A stretch of DNA of 11,976 nucleotides, from assembly GCA_013695255.1 (NCBI GenBank), contig JACDAV010000416.1, positions 1 to 11,976 of the forward strand, given 5' to 3'. Position numbers and translations under genes: made by a program. Each line of letters opens with the position of its first letter. Position 1 is the stretch's first letter. This DNA is from Chloroflexota bacterium. Its GTDB lineage: Bacteria; Chloroflexota; Limnocylindria; Limnocylindrales; CSP1-4. Of the stretch, positions 1 to 7,842 are shown piece after piece. The notes below the pieces were generated by a model. The model saw only the letters and a program-made list of their open reading frames with translations, was not told the DNA's origin and made no database searches.

Positions 1-2720
1 CGGTGGTCCGGGCGATGCCGTCCGGTGCCGAGGCGACGATCGAGGGCATCCTGACCACGCGGCTCGGTGCGCTCGAAGCCGGACGCGGGGCGTTCGTGCA
101 GGACTCGGGAGCCGGCATCGCCCTCTACCTGGACGCTCCGGCCGCGGAGGCGTGGGCGGCCGGGACCCGCGTTCGAGCTCGTGGCACGGTCGACAGCCGA
201 TACGGCCAGGCAACCCTGCGGGCGTCTGCCGGGGACGTCCTCGCGCTCGAACCGGGCTACCCGCCGGCGCCCGTGCCAGCCGGAACCGGCGCCATCGGCG
301 AGGCCCTCGAGGGCCTGCGGGTCACCGTCTCGGGCGCCACGGTGGGCACGCCGTCGACCCTTGCCGACGGCCTGGCGCTGTGGGTCGATGACGGCACGGG
401 CAGCGCGCGCGTGATCGTCTCGCCGGAGGCGCTGGGCTCGCTGGCCGTGCCGGCCGGCACGCTCGTCACGGTGAGCGGGCCCGTCGGTCAACGGGACAGT
501 TCTGGCACCGGTCTGGCCGGTCATCGCGTTCACGCAACCGAGGTCGGTGACTTCGCGGCTGCCCCGCCGCCGGATCCAACGCCAACGCCGACGCCAACGC
601 CCCTGCCCACAACCACGCCGACACCGCCGCGCCCCGCGCCGGCTCCGAGCCCCACACCTCAACCCACGCCGTCACCCACCCCGCGGCCGACTCCCACGCC
701 GACCACGTCGCCGACTGTCACGCCCCAGGAGGCGTCAATCGGCGCGGCTCGAACTCGCTCCGTGGGCTCGAGGGTCAGCGTGCGAGGCGTGGTCACGGCC
801 GAGACCGGCCGGCTCGGAAGTCCGCTCCTCATCGCGATCCAGGACGGAACGGGCGGGATCGTGATCCGGGTCCCGGAGGGCGCCCGACCGCCGCGCCGGG
901 GCTCCCTCGTCACCGCGTCGGGTCCCCTCCACGACCCATACGGCCAGCTGGAGATCCGTCCGGATGTCACCGGTTTCGCGGTCGTCGGAACGGCGGCGCT
1001 GCCGGACGCGGCCGAGGTCGACGGCGCCGCGCTCGGCGAGGCCACCGAGGGTCGCCTGGTCAGCCTCGAGGGCACTGTCGACGGCGCGGCGAGTCGGACG
1101 TCCAGCGGCGACCTGACGGTCGACCTGCTCGCCACGGACGGGACAGCCGTTCGACTGTTCGCCGACGAATCAAGCGGCATCGAGCACGCCGCGCTTGCGG
1201 ACGGCGCAACCTACCGGGTGCTGGGCGTGGCCGGCCAGCGTGCCAGTCGCAAGGGAAGCCTCGATGGCTACCGGATCTGGATCCGCGACGGCGCGGACAT
1301 CCTGCTGATCGCGGCTCCGGCCGCGGACGAACCGGACGAACCGAACCAGACGGACGATGCCGGCGCATCCCGACCGCCGGGCACGCCGGTGGTGGCGACG
1401 GTCACGATCGCTCGCGCCCTGCTGGTTCGGGACGGCGAGGTCCGGATCGAGGCAACGGTGAGCGCCGGGCCAGCCCTGCTCGACGCCACCGGTCGCCGGA
1501 TCGTCGTGGAGGACGGAACGGCCGCGATCGAGGTGCTCGTCCCGACCGGCACGAGCGCACCCTCGCAGGGGACTCAGGTCACGGTCACGGGGACCGTCGG
1601 TCGGGCATACGGTGCGCCGCGGCTCCGGGCCACCGACCTTGCGACCGCCGGTGCGGGGGTCCCGATCGCCCCCCTCGAGCTCCGTGGAGCTCCCGGTCCG
1701 GCACACGAGTGGCGGCTCGTCCGCGTCAGCGGGACGATCATCGACGTGACCCGGATGGGCAGCCGCTGGCGAGCGGAACTCGAGATCGCCGGCGACCGGG
1801 TTCCGATCGCCGGCCTGAGCGGGGCGGGCATCCCGTCCTCGACACTGCGCGAGGGTGCCCGAGCCACCTTCGTGGGGATCGTGCGCCGCCCGCATCCGTC
1901 AGCGACCGATCGGCGGTTTGCGGTGACACCTCGGTCACCTGGCGACGTCTCGGTCGGGCCGACGGAGCCGGGAGCCTCTGGCGCTGGCCCGGCTGCCGGA
2001 CCCGGCGCAGGCGCCGGTGGCCGGGGTATCGGTCCCGGCGCGAATGCCGATGGAAGCGCGGCTGACGGGCGACCGACGGCCTCGGGCGGCCCGGGCCAGG
2101 TCGTCGACGTGGACATCGCGGATCTGGACGCTCACGTCGGCATGACCGTCCGGATCGGCGGCCTCGTCGTCGAGCTGCTGCCGGACGGCCTGCGCCTCGA
2201 CGACGGGACCGCAGTCGGGCAGGTGGTCCTCGCCGAGGAGGCGGCCGAGCTGCTGCCGCTCATCGAGATCGACGACCCGTTGAACGCGACCGGGCTGGTC
2301 GAGCGGCGTGGTGACGTGCTGGTCGTGGTCGTCGCCGATCCAGCCGGCATCTCGCGGGTTGGAGACCTGCTCGCGCCGGCGCCGATCCGCGAGCCGGATG
2401 CGACGCCAACCTCGCCGTCCGGGACCATCTCCGGGCGCACGGCCGGCGGGGCCGGCGCCGTGGGCCTCGGCGGGCCGCAGCTCGCCGTCGCGTTCCTGCT
2501 GATGATCCTTGCGGGCGCCTCGGTCGCGATGACCGTCGTGCGGCGGCGACGGGTTCAGCGAGCCTGGCTCGGGCGCGTGGCGACACGGCTGGCCTCGATC
2601 GCGGGGCCGCCCGCGCGACCGATCGGCGAGCAACGAGCTCCGGCGGTCGACCTGCCCGACGGAGCGTTCGGCGGGCAACGAGCGCCGGCGGTCAGCCAGC
2701 CGTCGGAGCCCGGGCGGTGA
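1..2720 (+). CDS. Large OB-fold repeat surface protein with Thr/Pro stalk and C-terminal membrane anchor (5' partial)
   Basis: The open frame runs in from the left edge, has no signal peptide at its visible start (905 residues visible) and ends at TGA 2718-2720. I see at least three and probably four tandem modules resembling bacterial OB-fold domains, at about residues 9-185, 248-438, 463-645 and 700-790. They share a pattern of beta-rich text such as V.V.G.V, QDGTGG or VDDGTG, then V.G.V....G...IR. Between them lie a Thr/Pro-rich linker (about 188-242), a short acidic linker (about 440-460) and a Gly/Ala/Pro linker (about 648-695). A hydrophobic helix at about 825-845 is followed by Arg-rich RRRR and a cytoplasmic tail of about 55 residues, which implies an exported, membrane-anchored protein with the modules outside. 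Similar OB-fold modules occur in extracellular nuclease-associated (YhcR/ExeM-like) and lamin-tail-domain proteins. No catalytic motif is visible, so the activity (DNA or polysaccharide binding, adhesion) is unknown. The missing N-terminus could hold an enzyme or lamin-tail domain. Confidence 0.8.
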   Translation, partial: VVRAMPSGAEATIEGILTTRLGALEAGRGAFVQDSGAGIALYLDAPAAEAWAAGTRVRARGTVDSRYGQATLRASAGDVLALEPGYPPAPVPAGTGAIGEALEGLRVTVSGATVGTPSTLADGLALWVDDGTGSARVIVSPEALGSLAVPAGTLVTVSGPVGQRDSSGTGLAGHRVHATEVGDFAAAPPPDPTPTPTPTPLPTTTPTPPRPAPAPSPTPQPTPSPTPRPTPTPTTSPTVTPQEASIGAARTRSVGSRVSVRGVVTAETGRLGSPLLIAIQDGTGGIVIRVPEGARPPRRGSLVTASGPLHDPYGQLEIRPDVTGFAVVGTAALPDAAEVDGAALGEATEGRLVSLEGTVDGAASRTSSGDLTVDLLATDGTAVRLFADESSGIEHAALADGATYRVLGVAGQRASRKGSLDGYRIWIRDGADILLIAAPAADEPDEPNQTDDAGASRPPGTPVVATVTIARALLVRDGEVRIEATVSAGPALLDATGRRIVVEDGTAAIEVLVPTGTSAPSQGTQVTVTGTVGRAYGAPRLRATDLATAGAGVPIAPLELRGAPGPAHEWRLVRVSGTIIDVTRMGSRWRAELEIAGDRVPIAGLSGAGIPSSTLREGARATFVGIVRRPHPSATDRRFAVTPRSPGDVSVGPTEPGASGAGPAAGPGAGAGGRGIGPGANADGSAADGRPTASGGPGQVVDVDIADLDAHVGMTVRIGGLVVELLPDGLRLDDGTAVGQVVLAEEAAELLPLIEIDDPLNATGLVERRGDVLVVVVADPAGISRVGDLLAPAPIREPDATPTSPSGTISGRTAGGAGAVGLGGPQLAVAFLLMILAGASVAMTVVRRRRVQRAWLGRVATRLASIAGPPARPIGEQRAPAVDLPDGAFGGQRAPAVSQPSEPGR
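565..720 (+). repeat. Low-complexity Thr/Pro codon repeat (stalk of the surface protein)
   Basis: Degenerate repeats of CCAACGCCGACG-type sequence encode alternating Pro-Thr/Pro-Ser at about residues 188-240 of the surface protein. Such stretches form extended, often glycosylated cell-wall or inter-domain stalks in secreted proteins. The DNA is prone to slippage, so length variation between strains is likely. Confidence 0.75.
2624..2693 (+). repeat. In-frame 45-bp duplication at the 3' end of the surface-protein gene
   Basis: The 25-bp segments 2624-2648 and 2669-2693 match at 23 of 25 positions and are offset by exactly 45 bp (15 codons). The cytoplasmic tail therefore carries QRAPAV twice. 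The multiple-of-three spacing keeps the frame and suggests a recent tandem duplication within the gene. Confidence 0.7.
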
Positions 2721-2765
2721 GCGCATTACCTGCCGGGAGGCGGCAAGACCCAGGCTCAGCCGCGC

Positions 2766-2795
2766 TTGACGCTCCCGAGTGGCCATGGCTATCCT
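2766..2795 (+). promoter_or_regulatory. Sigma-70-type promoter for udp
   Basis: TTGACG (2766-2771) and TATCCT (2790-2795) are separated by 18 nt and lie 45 bp after the end of the upstream gene. Transcription would begin near 2802 and give a leader of about 40 nt carrying GGAGAGG at 2828-2834. This argues that the upstream in-frame TTG at 2766 is part of the -35 element and not a start codon. Confidence 0.6.
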
Positions 2796-2843
2796 CGCGC
2801 AGGTTTCACGCTCCGCGAGAGCCGACTGGAGAGGAACGAGGCC

Positions 2844-3689
2844 GTGCCGAACGCGGATGCCCGCGTCGCGCTCCCGACGGGCGACCGCCAGTACCACATT
2901 GGCCTCGGACCAGGCGACCTCGGCGAGTACATCCTGCTGCCCGGAGATCCCGATCGGACCGCCCGGATCGCGACCCGGTTCGACACGATCGAGCGGGAGC
3001 ACCGCCATCGCGAGTTCGCGTCGGTCACGGGGACCCTGCGTGGCCAGCGCATGTCGGTCGTCTCGACCGGGATCGGCGCTGACAACGTCGAGATCGCCGT
3101 TGCCGAGATCCTGGCCATCACGGAGCGGCCCACGTTCATCCGCGTCGGCTCGTGCGGCGGCCTGCAGCCGGAGATGGATCTCGGCGACCTCGTCGTCTCG
3201 ACCGGCGCCGTCCGACTGGAGACCACCACCGCCTGGTTCGTCCACGACGGCTACCCGGCAGTGGCCGACTACGAGGCGGTCCTGGCCCTGCTCGAAGCGG
3301 CCGATCGCCTCGGTCACCGGACCCATGTCGGCATCACCGCCACCGCCCCCGGGTTCTTCGGCGCGCAGGGACGCCCGATCCCGCAGCTTCCTATCCGCTA
3401 CCCTGACCTCGCGGAGGAGATGACGCGACAGCGCGTCATGAACTTCGAGATGGAGGCTTCGGCCCTTCTGATCCTCGCCGGGCTCGCGGGCTGCCGAGCT
3501 GGCGTCGTCTGTGCGGTCTACGCGCAGCGCGCCACCGGCCGGTTCGTCGAGGGGGCGCAGAAGGACGCGGCCGAGGCGGCCTGCATCGAGACGGGACTCG
3601 AGAGCCTCTTGATCCTCGCCGAGATGGACCGCCAGAAGCAAGCGGCGTCGACGGACCGATGGCGCCCGTCACTATGGAACCGATCGTAG
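2844..3689 (+). CDS. udp: Uridine phosphorylase (NP-I family)
   Basis: The 281-residue product would reversibly split uridine with phosphate into uracil and ribose-1-phosphate in the cytoplasm (pyrimidine salvage). Family landmarks in order are: phosphate-binding GDPDR (34-38), HREF (55-58), STGIGADN (74-81), RVGSCGG (100-106), Q175 and R177, which align with the uracil-contacting Gln/Arg pair of Escherichia coli Udp, and the ribose-binding NFEMEAS (200-206). The length is slightly above the family norm of about 250, with extra residues at both ends. I chose GTG 2844 because GGAGAGG (2828-2834) sits 9 nt upstream and a promoter occupies the alternative upstream start. The usual GGPS loop is GADN here. 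Adenosine/guanosine phosphorylases are less likely because of the Gln/Arg pair. The gene appears to be its own transcription unit, possibly reading into the zinc-ribbon gene 58 bp downstream. Confidence 0.9.
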   Translation: MPNADARVALPTGDRQYHIGLGPGDLGEYILLPGDPDRTARIATRFDTIEREHRHREFASVTGTLRGQRMSVVSTGIGADNVEIAVAEILAITERPTFIRVGSCGGLQPEMDLGDLVVSTGAVRLETTTAWFVHDGYPAVADYEAVLALLEAADRLGHRTHVGITATAPGFFGAQGRPIPQLPIRYPDLAEEMTRQRVMNFEMEASALLILAGLAGCRAGVVCAVYAQRATGRFVEGAQKDAAEAACIETGLESLLILAEMDRQKQAASTDRWRPSLWNRS

Positions 3690-3733
3690 GGAGCGGACAC
3701 GGGACACGGGTTCCCGCGACGCCACGCTAGCCC

Positions 3734-3740
3734 GAGGAGG
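3734..3740 (+). promoter_or_regulatory. Strong Shine-Dalgarno site of the zinc-ribbon peptide gene
   Basis: GAGGAGG lies 7 nt before ATG 3748. It is the best ribosome-binding site in the window and the main support for the reality and start of this very short gene. Confidence 0.75.
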
Positions 3741-3747
3741 AAACCCC

Positions 3748-3888
3748 ATGGCCGAGGCCTATTGCGTGAAGGACAAGCAGAAGGTCGAAGTCCAGAACCC
3801 CGAGCGCATCACCATGAAGAACGGCAAGCCTGCACTCCAGGGGATCTGCCCCATGTGTGGCGGCAAGGTCTTCAAGATCGGCGGCTGA
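3748..3888 (+). CDS. 46-residue zinc-ribbon peptide, DUF5679-like
   Basis: This short frame is easily missed by gene finders, but it has a strong GAGGAGG site 7 nt upstream and a hairpin terminator 23 bp downstream. The protein starts MAEAYCVKD and has a second half with TMKNGKPA and CPMCGGKVFKIGG. That is the pattern I recall for the DUF5679 family, small two-knuckle zinc ribbons found alone in Chloroflexota and Actinobacteria and also appended to larger proteins. Potential metal ligands are Cys6, Cys34 and Cys37. The fourth position, normally Cys in a CxxC at 6-9, is Asp9 here. Function is unknown; nucleic-acid or protein binding is the usual guess for such ribbons. The reading of the gene as real is firm, the family assignment fairly firm, and the function not established. 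Confidence 0.85.
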   Translation: MAEAYCVKDKQKVEVQNPERITMKNGKPALQGICPMCGGKVFKIGG

Positions 3889-3910
3889 CGCACCGTCTCT
3901 CCTGGCATCG

Positions 3911-3936
3911 ACCCCCGCCGGCCAACCGGCGGGGGT
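3911..3936 (+). terminator. Intrinsic terminator after the zinc-ribbon gene
   Basis: A perfect 11-bp stem (ACCCCCGCCGG at 3911-3921 with CCGGCGGGGGT at 3926-3936) closes a CCAA loop. The following sequence, TCCGTCTGTCT, is T-enriched but not a clean T run. It separates the udp/zinc-ribbon transcripts from the gap operon. Confidence 0.75.
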
Positions 3937-4019
3937 TCCGTCTGTCTGCGGCGCACGGCCGCGAGCCGATCCGCTCCGGGCCCACCGATCCGCCGGTCGC
4001 GCGAACGGGCGGCCGAGCG

Positions 4020-4025
4020 TACGAT
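4020..4025 (+). promoter_or_regulatory. Candidate -10 element for the gap-pgk-eno operon
   Basis: TACGAT in the gap between the terminator and gap fits TAnnnT. No good -35 hexamer is visible 16-18 nt upstream. A transcript from here would have a GC-rich leader of about 94 nt before gap. The presence of the operon promoter somewhere in 3937-4125 is likely; this exact box is tentative. Confidence 0.3.
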
Positions 4026-4125
4026 GGGCCCGGCGTCCGCAGACCGCCCTGCCCCCAGGTCCGGCGCCCGCCTCCCGGCCGCCACGGCTCGCGGGGCCGA
4101 CCAGGAGACACCACAGGAGGCCCCC

Positions 4126-5181
4126 ATGGCAGTCCGCGTCGGGATCAATGGCTTCGGCCGGATCGGTCGCCAGTCGCTCAAGGCCCTGATCGAGCGAGCC
4201 CCGGACGTGGAGGTCGTCGCGGTCAACGACCTCGTGGACGCCGAGATGAACGCACTGCTCTTCAAGCGTGACTCGACCTACGGCACCTATGACGGCTCCG
4301 TCGAAGCGCGCGACGGGTCGCTCGTGATCGACGGGCACGAGATCCGGATCCTGGCCGAGAAGAACCCGGCGGACCTGCCCTGGGGCGACCTCGGAGTCGA
4401 CATCGTCCTCGAGTCGACCGGCATCTTCACGGACGCCGACAAGGCGCGGGCGCACCTGGACGCCGGCGCGAAGAAGGTGATCATCAGCGCCCCGGCCAGG
4501 GGGGAGGACATCACGATCGTCCTCGGCGTGAACGAGGACCGCTACGATCCCGAGAGCCACGACATCATCAGCAACGCGAGCTGCACGACGAACTGCCTCG
4601 CGCCGGCCGCCAAGGTCGTCCACGACCTGCTCACGATCGAGCGGGGCCTGATGAACACGATCCACAGCTACACGAACGACCAGCGGATCCTCGACGTCGC
4701 GCACAAGGACCCGCGCCGGGCGCGTTCCGCCGGCCTGAACATCATCCCCACGACCACCGGCGCCGCCAAGGCGCTCGCGCTGGTCATACCGGACCTCAAG
4801 GGCAGGTTCGACGGCTTCAGCCTGCGCGTGCCAACGCCCACCGTGAGCGTCGTCGACTTCACCGCCGAGGTGTCGCGGGAGACATCCGTCGAGGAGCTCA
4901 ACGAGGCCTTCCGCGCCGCCGCCGCGGGGCCGCTCGAGGGGATTCTCGGCGTGTCGGACGAGCCCCTCGTCTCGAGCGACTTCCGGGGCGACAGCCGCTC
5001 CTCGATCATCGACGCCGATTCGACGATGGTCATGCGCGGCACGATGGTCAAGGTCATCAGCTGGTACGACAACGAGTGGGGCTACAGCTGCCGCGTGGCG
5101 GACCTGATCGACTTCGTCGCCCAGCGGCTCCCGCCGAGCAGGTCGTCCACCCACCAGCCCGCTGCCGCGGCCGCCGGCTGA
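4126..5181 (+). CDS. gap: Glyceraldehyde-3-phosphate dehydrogenase, type I
   Basis: The 351-residue enzyme oxidises glyceraldehyde-3-phosphate with phosphate and NAD+ to 1,3-bisphosphoglycerate. It shows the Rossmann motif INGFGRIGR (7-15), AVNDL with Asp35 at the end of the second strand (the NAD-preferring type), STGIFT, the catalytic SNASCTTNC with nucleophile Cys153, the partner His180 in HSYTNDQ, and the C-terminal WYDNEWGYS. ATG 4126 is chosen because GGAGG (4116-4120) lies 5 nt upstream and the family N-terminus begins exactly there; the frame is open to an ATG at 4024 but that extension has no family similarity. It is the first gene of the glycolytic operon, with pgk 70 bp downstream. 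The last 16 residues (336-351), ending in an Ala run, go beyond the usual family end. Confidence 0.96.
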   Translation: MAVRVGINGFGRIGRQSLKALIERAPDVEVVAVNDLVDAEMNALLFKRDSTYGTYDGSVEARDGSLVIDGHEIRILAEKNPADLPWGDLGVDIVLESTGIFTDADKARAHLDAGAKKVIISAPARGEDITIVLGVNEDRYDPESHDIISNASCTTNCLAPAAKVVHDLLTIERGLMNTIHSYTNDQRILDVAHKDPRRARSAGLNIIPTTTGAAKALALVIPDLKGRFDGFSLRVPTPTVSVVDFTAEVSRETSVEELNEAFRAAAAGPLEGILGVSDEPLVSSDFRGDSRSSIIDADSTMVMRGTMVKVISWYDNEWGYSCRVADLIDFVAQRLPPSRSSTHQPAAAAAG

Positions 5182-5251
5182 TCCCCGGTCGCGTCCGCGC
5201 ATCGGACCGCCGGGACCGCCTGCCCACCCAGGCCGCACGCAGGATTGCCCC

Positions 5252-6496
5252 ATGGACAAGCTGACCGTCAACGATCTCGACGCCCAGGGCAAGCGCGTCT
5301 TCGTGCGGGTGGACTTCAACGTCCCGCTCGAGGACGGCAGGGTCACGGACGACTCGCGGATCCGGGCGGCCCTGCCGACGATCCGGCACCTCATCGGCCA
5401 GGGCGCCCGGGTGGTCCTGGCCAGCCATCTCGGCCGGCCGGGGGGCAAGGTCCAGGACGGCCTGCGGCTCCGACCGGCGGGCGAGCGGCTCTCGCAGCTC
5501 CTGCGCCGCAACGTGCCGGTCACGGGCGACGCGCTCGGGGTCGGCACGGAGGACGCCGTGAGGCGCCTGCGTCCGGGCGAGGTACTCCTCCTCGAGAACC
5601 TTCGGTTCCACGCTGCGGAGGAGAAGAACGATCCGAAGTTCGCCGAGCAGCTCGCGCGCTACGCGGACGTGTACGTCAACGACGCGTTCGGCACGGCCCA
5701 TCGAGCGCACGCTTCGACGGTCGGCATCGCGAAGCTGCTGCCGGCCTACGCCGGCCTGCTGATGGAGGCCGAGATCGCGGCCCTCTCGAAGCTGCTCGAG
5801 AACCCGGAGCATCCGTACGCCGCGATCCTCGGCGGGGCCAAGGTGTCCGGCAAGCTCGACGTGCTCCGCAACCTCCTGACCAAGGTCGACGTCCTCGTCC
5901 TCGGCGGCGGCATGGCCAACACGTTCCTGCTCGCCCAGGGTCGCTCGGTCGGCAAGAGCCTGGCCGAGCACGACATGGTCGACGAGGCGCGCCGGGTGCT
6001 GGCCGAGGCGGAGAAGCGGGGCATCCAGGTCGTGCTGCCCGTCGACGTGATCGTGGCCAAGGAGGTCACCCGGGGCACGGAGTACAAGACCCTGCCGGCC
6101 GAGAAGATCCCGGCGAGCTGGCACATCGTCGACGTCGGCAAGCAGACGCTGGCGCTGATCGACGAGGCGCTCGCCGATGTCCGGACCGTCGTCTGGAACG
6201 GCCCGATCGGCGTCTTCGAGATCCCGGTCTTCGGCGCCGGCACTCGACAGGTCGCGGCACTGCTGGCTGACAAGGCCGACGCCGGGGCGACGGTGGTCGT
6301 CGGCGGCGGAGACTCCGTGGCGGCCATCCAGCAGCAGGGGCTGGCGGATCGCATGACCCACATCTCGACCGGCGGTGGCGCCTCGCTCGAGTTTCTCGAG
6401 GGTCGCGAGCTGCCCGGCGTCGCCGTGCTGCTCGATCGAGAGGCGGACGCGGCGACGACCCAGCCGGTCCCGGCAGCCGCGAAGGGCAGCCGGTGA
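5252..6496 (+). CDS. pgk: Phosphoglycerate kinase
   Basis: The 414-residue enzyme transfers the acyl phosphate of 1,3-bisphosphoglycerate to ADP. Visible motifs are RVDFNVP (19-25), SHLGRPGG with His59 and Arg62 in the 3-phosphoglycerate site, LLENLRF, VNDAFGTAHRAHAST (from 142), ILGGAKVSGK, WNGPIGVFE (317-323 for GPIGVFE), the nucleotide loop GGGDSV (351-356) and STGGGASLEFLEG (from 372). The ribosome-binding site is weak (AGGA at 5241-5244), and translation may depend on gap upstream. The stop codon overlaps the enolase start by 4 bp (GTGA). A tail of about 17 residues rich in Ala/Thr/Pro (398-414) follows the normal end. It is a stand-alone kinase, not fused to triose-phosphate isomerase. 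Confidence 0.97.
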   Translation: MDKLTVNDLDAQGKRVFVRVDFNVPLEDGRVTDDSRIRAALPTIRHLIGQGARVVLASHLGRPGGKVQDGLRLRPAGERLSQLLRRNVPVTGDALGVGTEDAVRRLRPGEVLLLENLRFHAAEEKNDPKFAEQLARYADVYVNDAFGTAHRAHASTVGIAKLLPAYAGLLMEAEIAALSKLLENPEHPYAAILGGAKVSGKLDVLRNLLTKVDVLVLGGGMANTFLLAQGRSVGKSLAEHDMVDEARRVLAEAEKRGIQVVLPVDVIVAKEVTRGTEYKTLPAEKIPASWHIVDVGKQTLALIDEALADVRTVVWNGPIGVFEIPVFGAGTRQVAALLADKADAGATVVVGGGDSVAAIQQQGLADRMTHISTGGGASLEFLEGRELPGVAVLLDREADAATTQPVPAAAKGSR

Positions 6497-7842
6497 ACAC
6501 CGGCATCCAGCTCGTCGACGCGCGGCAGATCCTCGACTCCCGCGCCAACCCGACGGTCGAGGCGGACGTGGTGCTGGCCGATGGCTCGGTTGGCCGGGCG
6601 GCCGTGCCGTCCGGCGCATCGACCGGCGCCCACGAGGCGGTCGAGCTGCGCGACGGCGATCCGGAGCGGTTCGGTGGCAAGGGTGTCACGCGCGCCGTCG
6701 CCAACATCACCGAGACGATCGCCCCCGCGCTGCACGGCCTCGACGCGGCCGACCAGGCGGGGGTCGACGCCGTGCTCCTCGAGCTCGACGGGACGCCCAA
6801 CAAGGCCACGCTCGGCGCCAACGCGATCCTGGCCGTGTCGCTGGCATCGGCGCACGCGGCCGCCGCCGCCCATGGGCTGCCGCTCTATCGATATCTCGGC
6901 GGCGCGGGGGCTCGAGTCCTTCCGGTGCCGATGTTCAACATCCTGAACGGCGGCCGGCACGCCCAGGACTCGACCGACTTCCAGGAGTTCATGGTCATGC
7001 CGGTTGGCGCGGAGACGTTCTCCGAGGCGCTGCGCGCGGGCGCCGAGATCTTCGCCGCGCTGCGCTCGCTGCTCCATGACGAGGGTCTCGCCACGGGCCA
7101 GGGCGACGAGGGCGGATTCGCGCCGTCGCTGCCGTCCAACGAGGCCGCGATCGAGGTGGTCATGCGCGCCATCGAGCGGGCCGGCTACCGACCCGGCGAG
7201 GACGTGGCGATCGCCCTCGACCCGGCGGTCACGGAGCTGGTCGAGGATGGGAGCGGCACGTCCGGGACGACGCGGTACGTGCTGGCCCGCGAGGGGCGAA
7301 CCCTCGACTCCGGCGAGATGATCGATCTCTGGGAGGCGTGGTCCAGCCGCTATCCGATCGTGTCGCTCGAGGACGGGCTGGCCGAGGACGACTGGGACGG
7401 CTGGGTGGAGCTCACGCGACGGCTCGGCCATCGGCTGCAACTCGTGGGCGACGACCTGCTCGTTACGAACACCAGCCGGATCGCCCGCGCCATCGAGGTC
7501 GGCGCGGCTAATGCCGTGCTCGTGAAGCTCAACCAGATCGGCACGCTGAGCGAGACGTTCGAGGCCATCGCCCTGGCCCGGCGATCCGGCTGGGGCGCGA
7601 TCATCTCGCACCGGTCCGGCGAGACCGAGGACACGACCATCGCCGATCTGGTCGTGGCGACAGGCACGGGTCAGATCAAGACCGGTGCGCCGTCACGGAG
7701 CGAGCGCGTCGCGAAGTACAACCGGCTGCTGCGGATCGAGGGCGAGCTGGGCGACGGGGCGCGCTATCCGGGCCGCCAGGCGCTCTCGGCGGTCGCAGGC
7801 TCTCGCGCGCTCGGGGCAGCGGGGGTGGCGGCCGCCTCATGA
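6493..7842 (+). CDS. eno: Enolase (phosphopyruvate hydratase)
   Basis: The 449-residue enzyme dehydrates 2-phosphoglycerate to phosphoenolpyruvate. Family landmarks are DSRANPT (15-21), the mobile loop PSGASTG (39-45), NGGRHAQD with His156, GDEGGFAP with Glu206, Mg ligands Asp243, Glu293 (SLEDG) and Asp320 (GDD), catalytic Lys345 in VKLNQIGT, SHRSGE with His373, and Lys396 in QIKTGAPSRSER. All active-site residues are present. GTG 6493 overlaps the pgk stop in GTGA, implying translational coupling; no other start fits the conserved N-terminus. About 15 Ala-rich residues follow the usual C-terminus. The stop overlaps the next gene's ATG by 4 bp. Confidence 0.97.
   Translation: MNTGIQLVDARQILDSRANPTVEADVVLADGSVGRAAVPSGASTGAHEAVELRDGDPERFGGKGVTRAVANITETIAPALHGLDAADQAGVDAVLLELDGTPNKATLGANAILAVSLASAHAAAAAHGLPLYRYLGGAGARVLPVPMFNILNGGRHAQDSTDFQEFMVMPVGAETFSEALRAGAEIFAALRSLLHDEGLATGQGDEGGFAPSLPSNEAAIEVVMRAIERAGYRPGEDVAIALDPAVTELVEDGSGTSGTTRYVLAREGRTLDSGEMIDLWEAWSSRYPIVSLEDGLAEDDWDGWVELTRRLGHRLQLVGDDLLVTNTSRIARAIEVGAANAVLVKLNQIGTLSETFEAIALARRSGWGAIISHRSGETEDTTIADLVVATGTGQIKTGAPSRSERVAKYNRLLRIEGELGDGARYPGRQALSAVAGSRALGAAGVAAAS

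Noticed and set aside
565..720. CRISPR-like repeat array
   Set aside because: The repeats are short degenerate Pro/Thr codons in a coding frame, without fixed-length units or unique spacers.
1935..3641. 568-residue open frame on the minus strand across the surface-protein and udp genes
   Set aside because: It spans two unrelated genes and the promoter between them, has Arg/Asp-rich shadow composition and no recognisable domain. It is an artefact of high GC content.
4024..4125. N-terminal extension of gap from ATG 4024
   Set aside because: That ATG overlaps the candidate -10 box, has no ribosome-binding site, and the 34 extra residues do not resemble the family. ATG 4126 has GGAGG 5 nt upstream.
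3727..7611. Long minus-strand frames (606, 520 and 621 residues) opposite gap, pgk and eno
   Set aside because: They lie antisense to three unmistakable enzyme genes and show only shadow composition; no domain, start site or promoter supports them.
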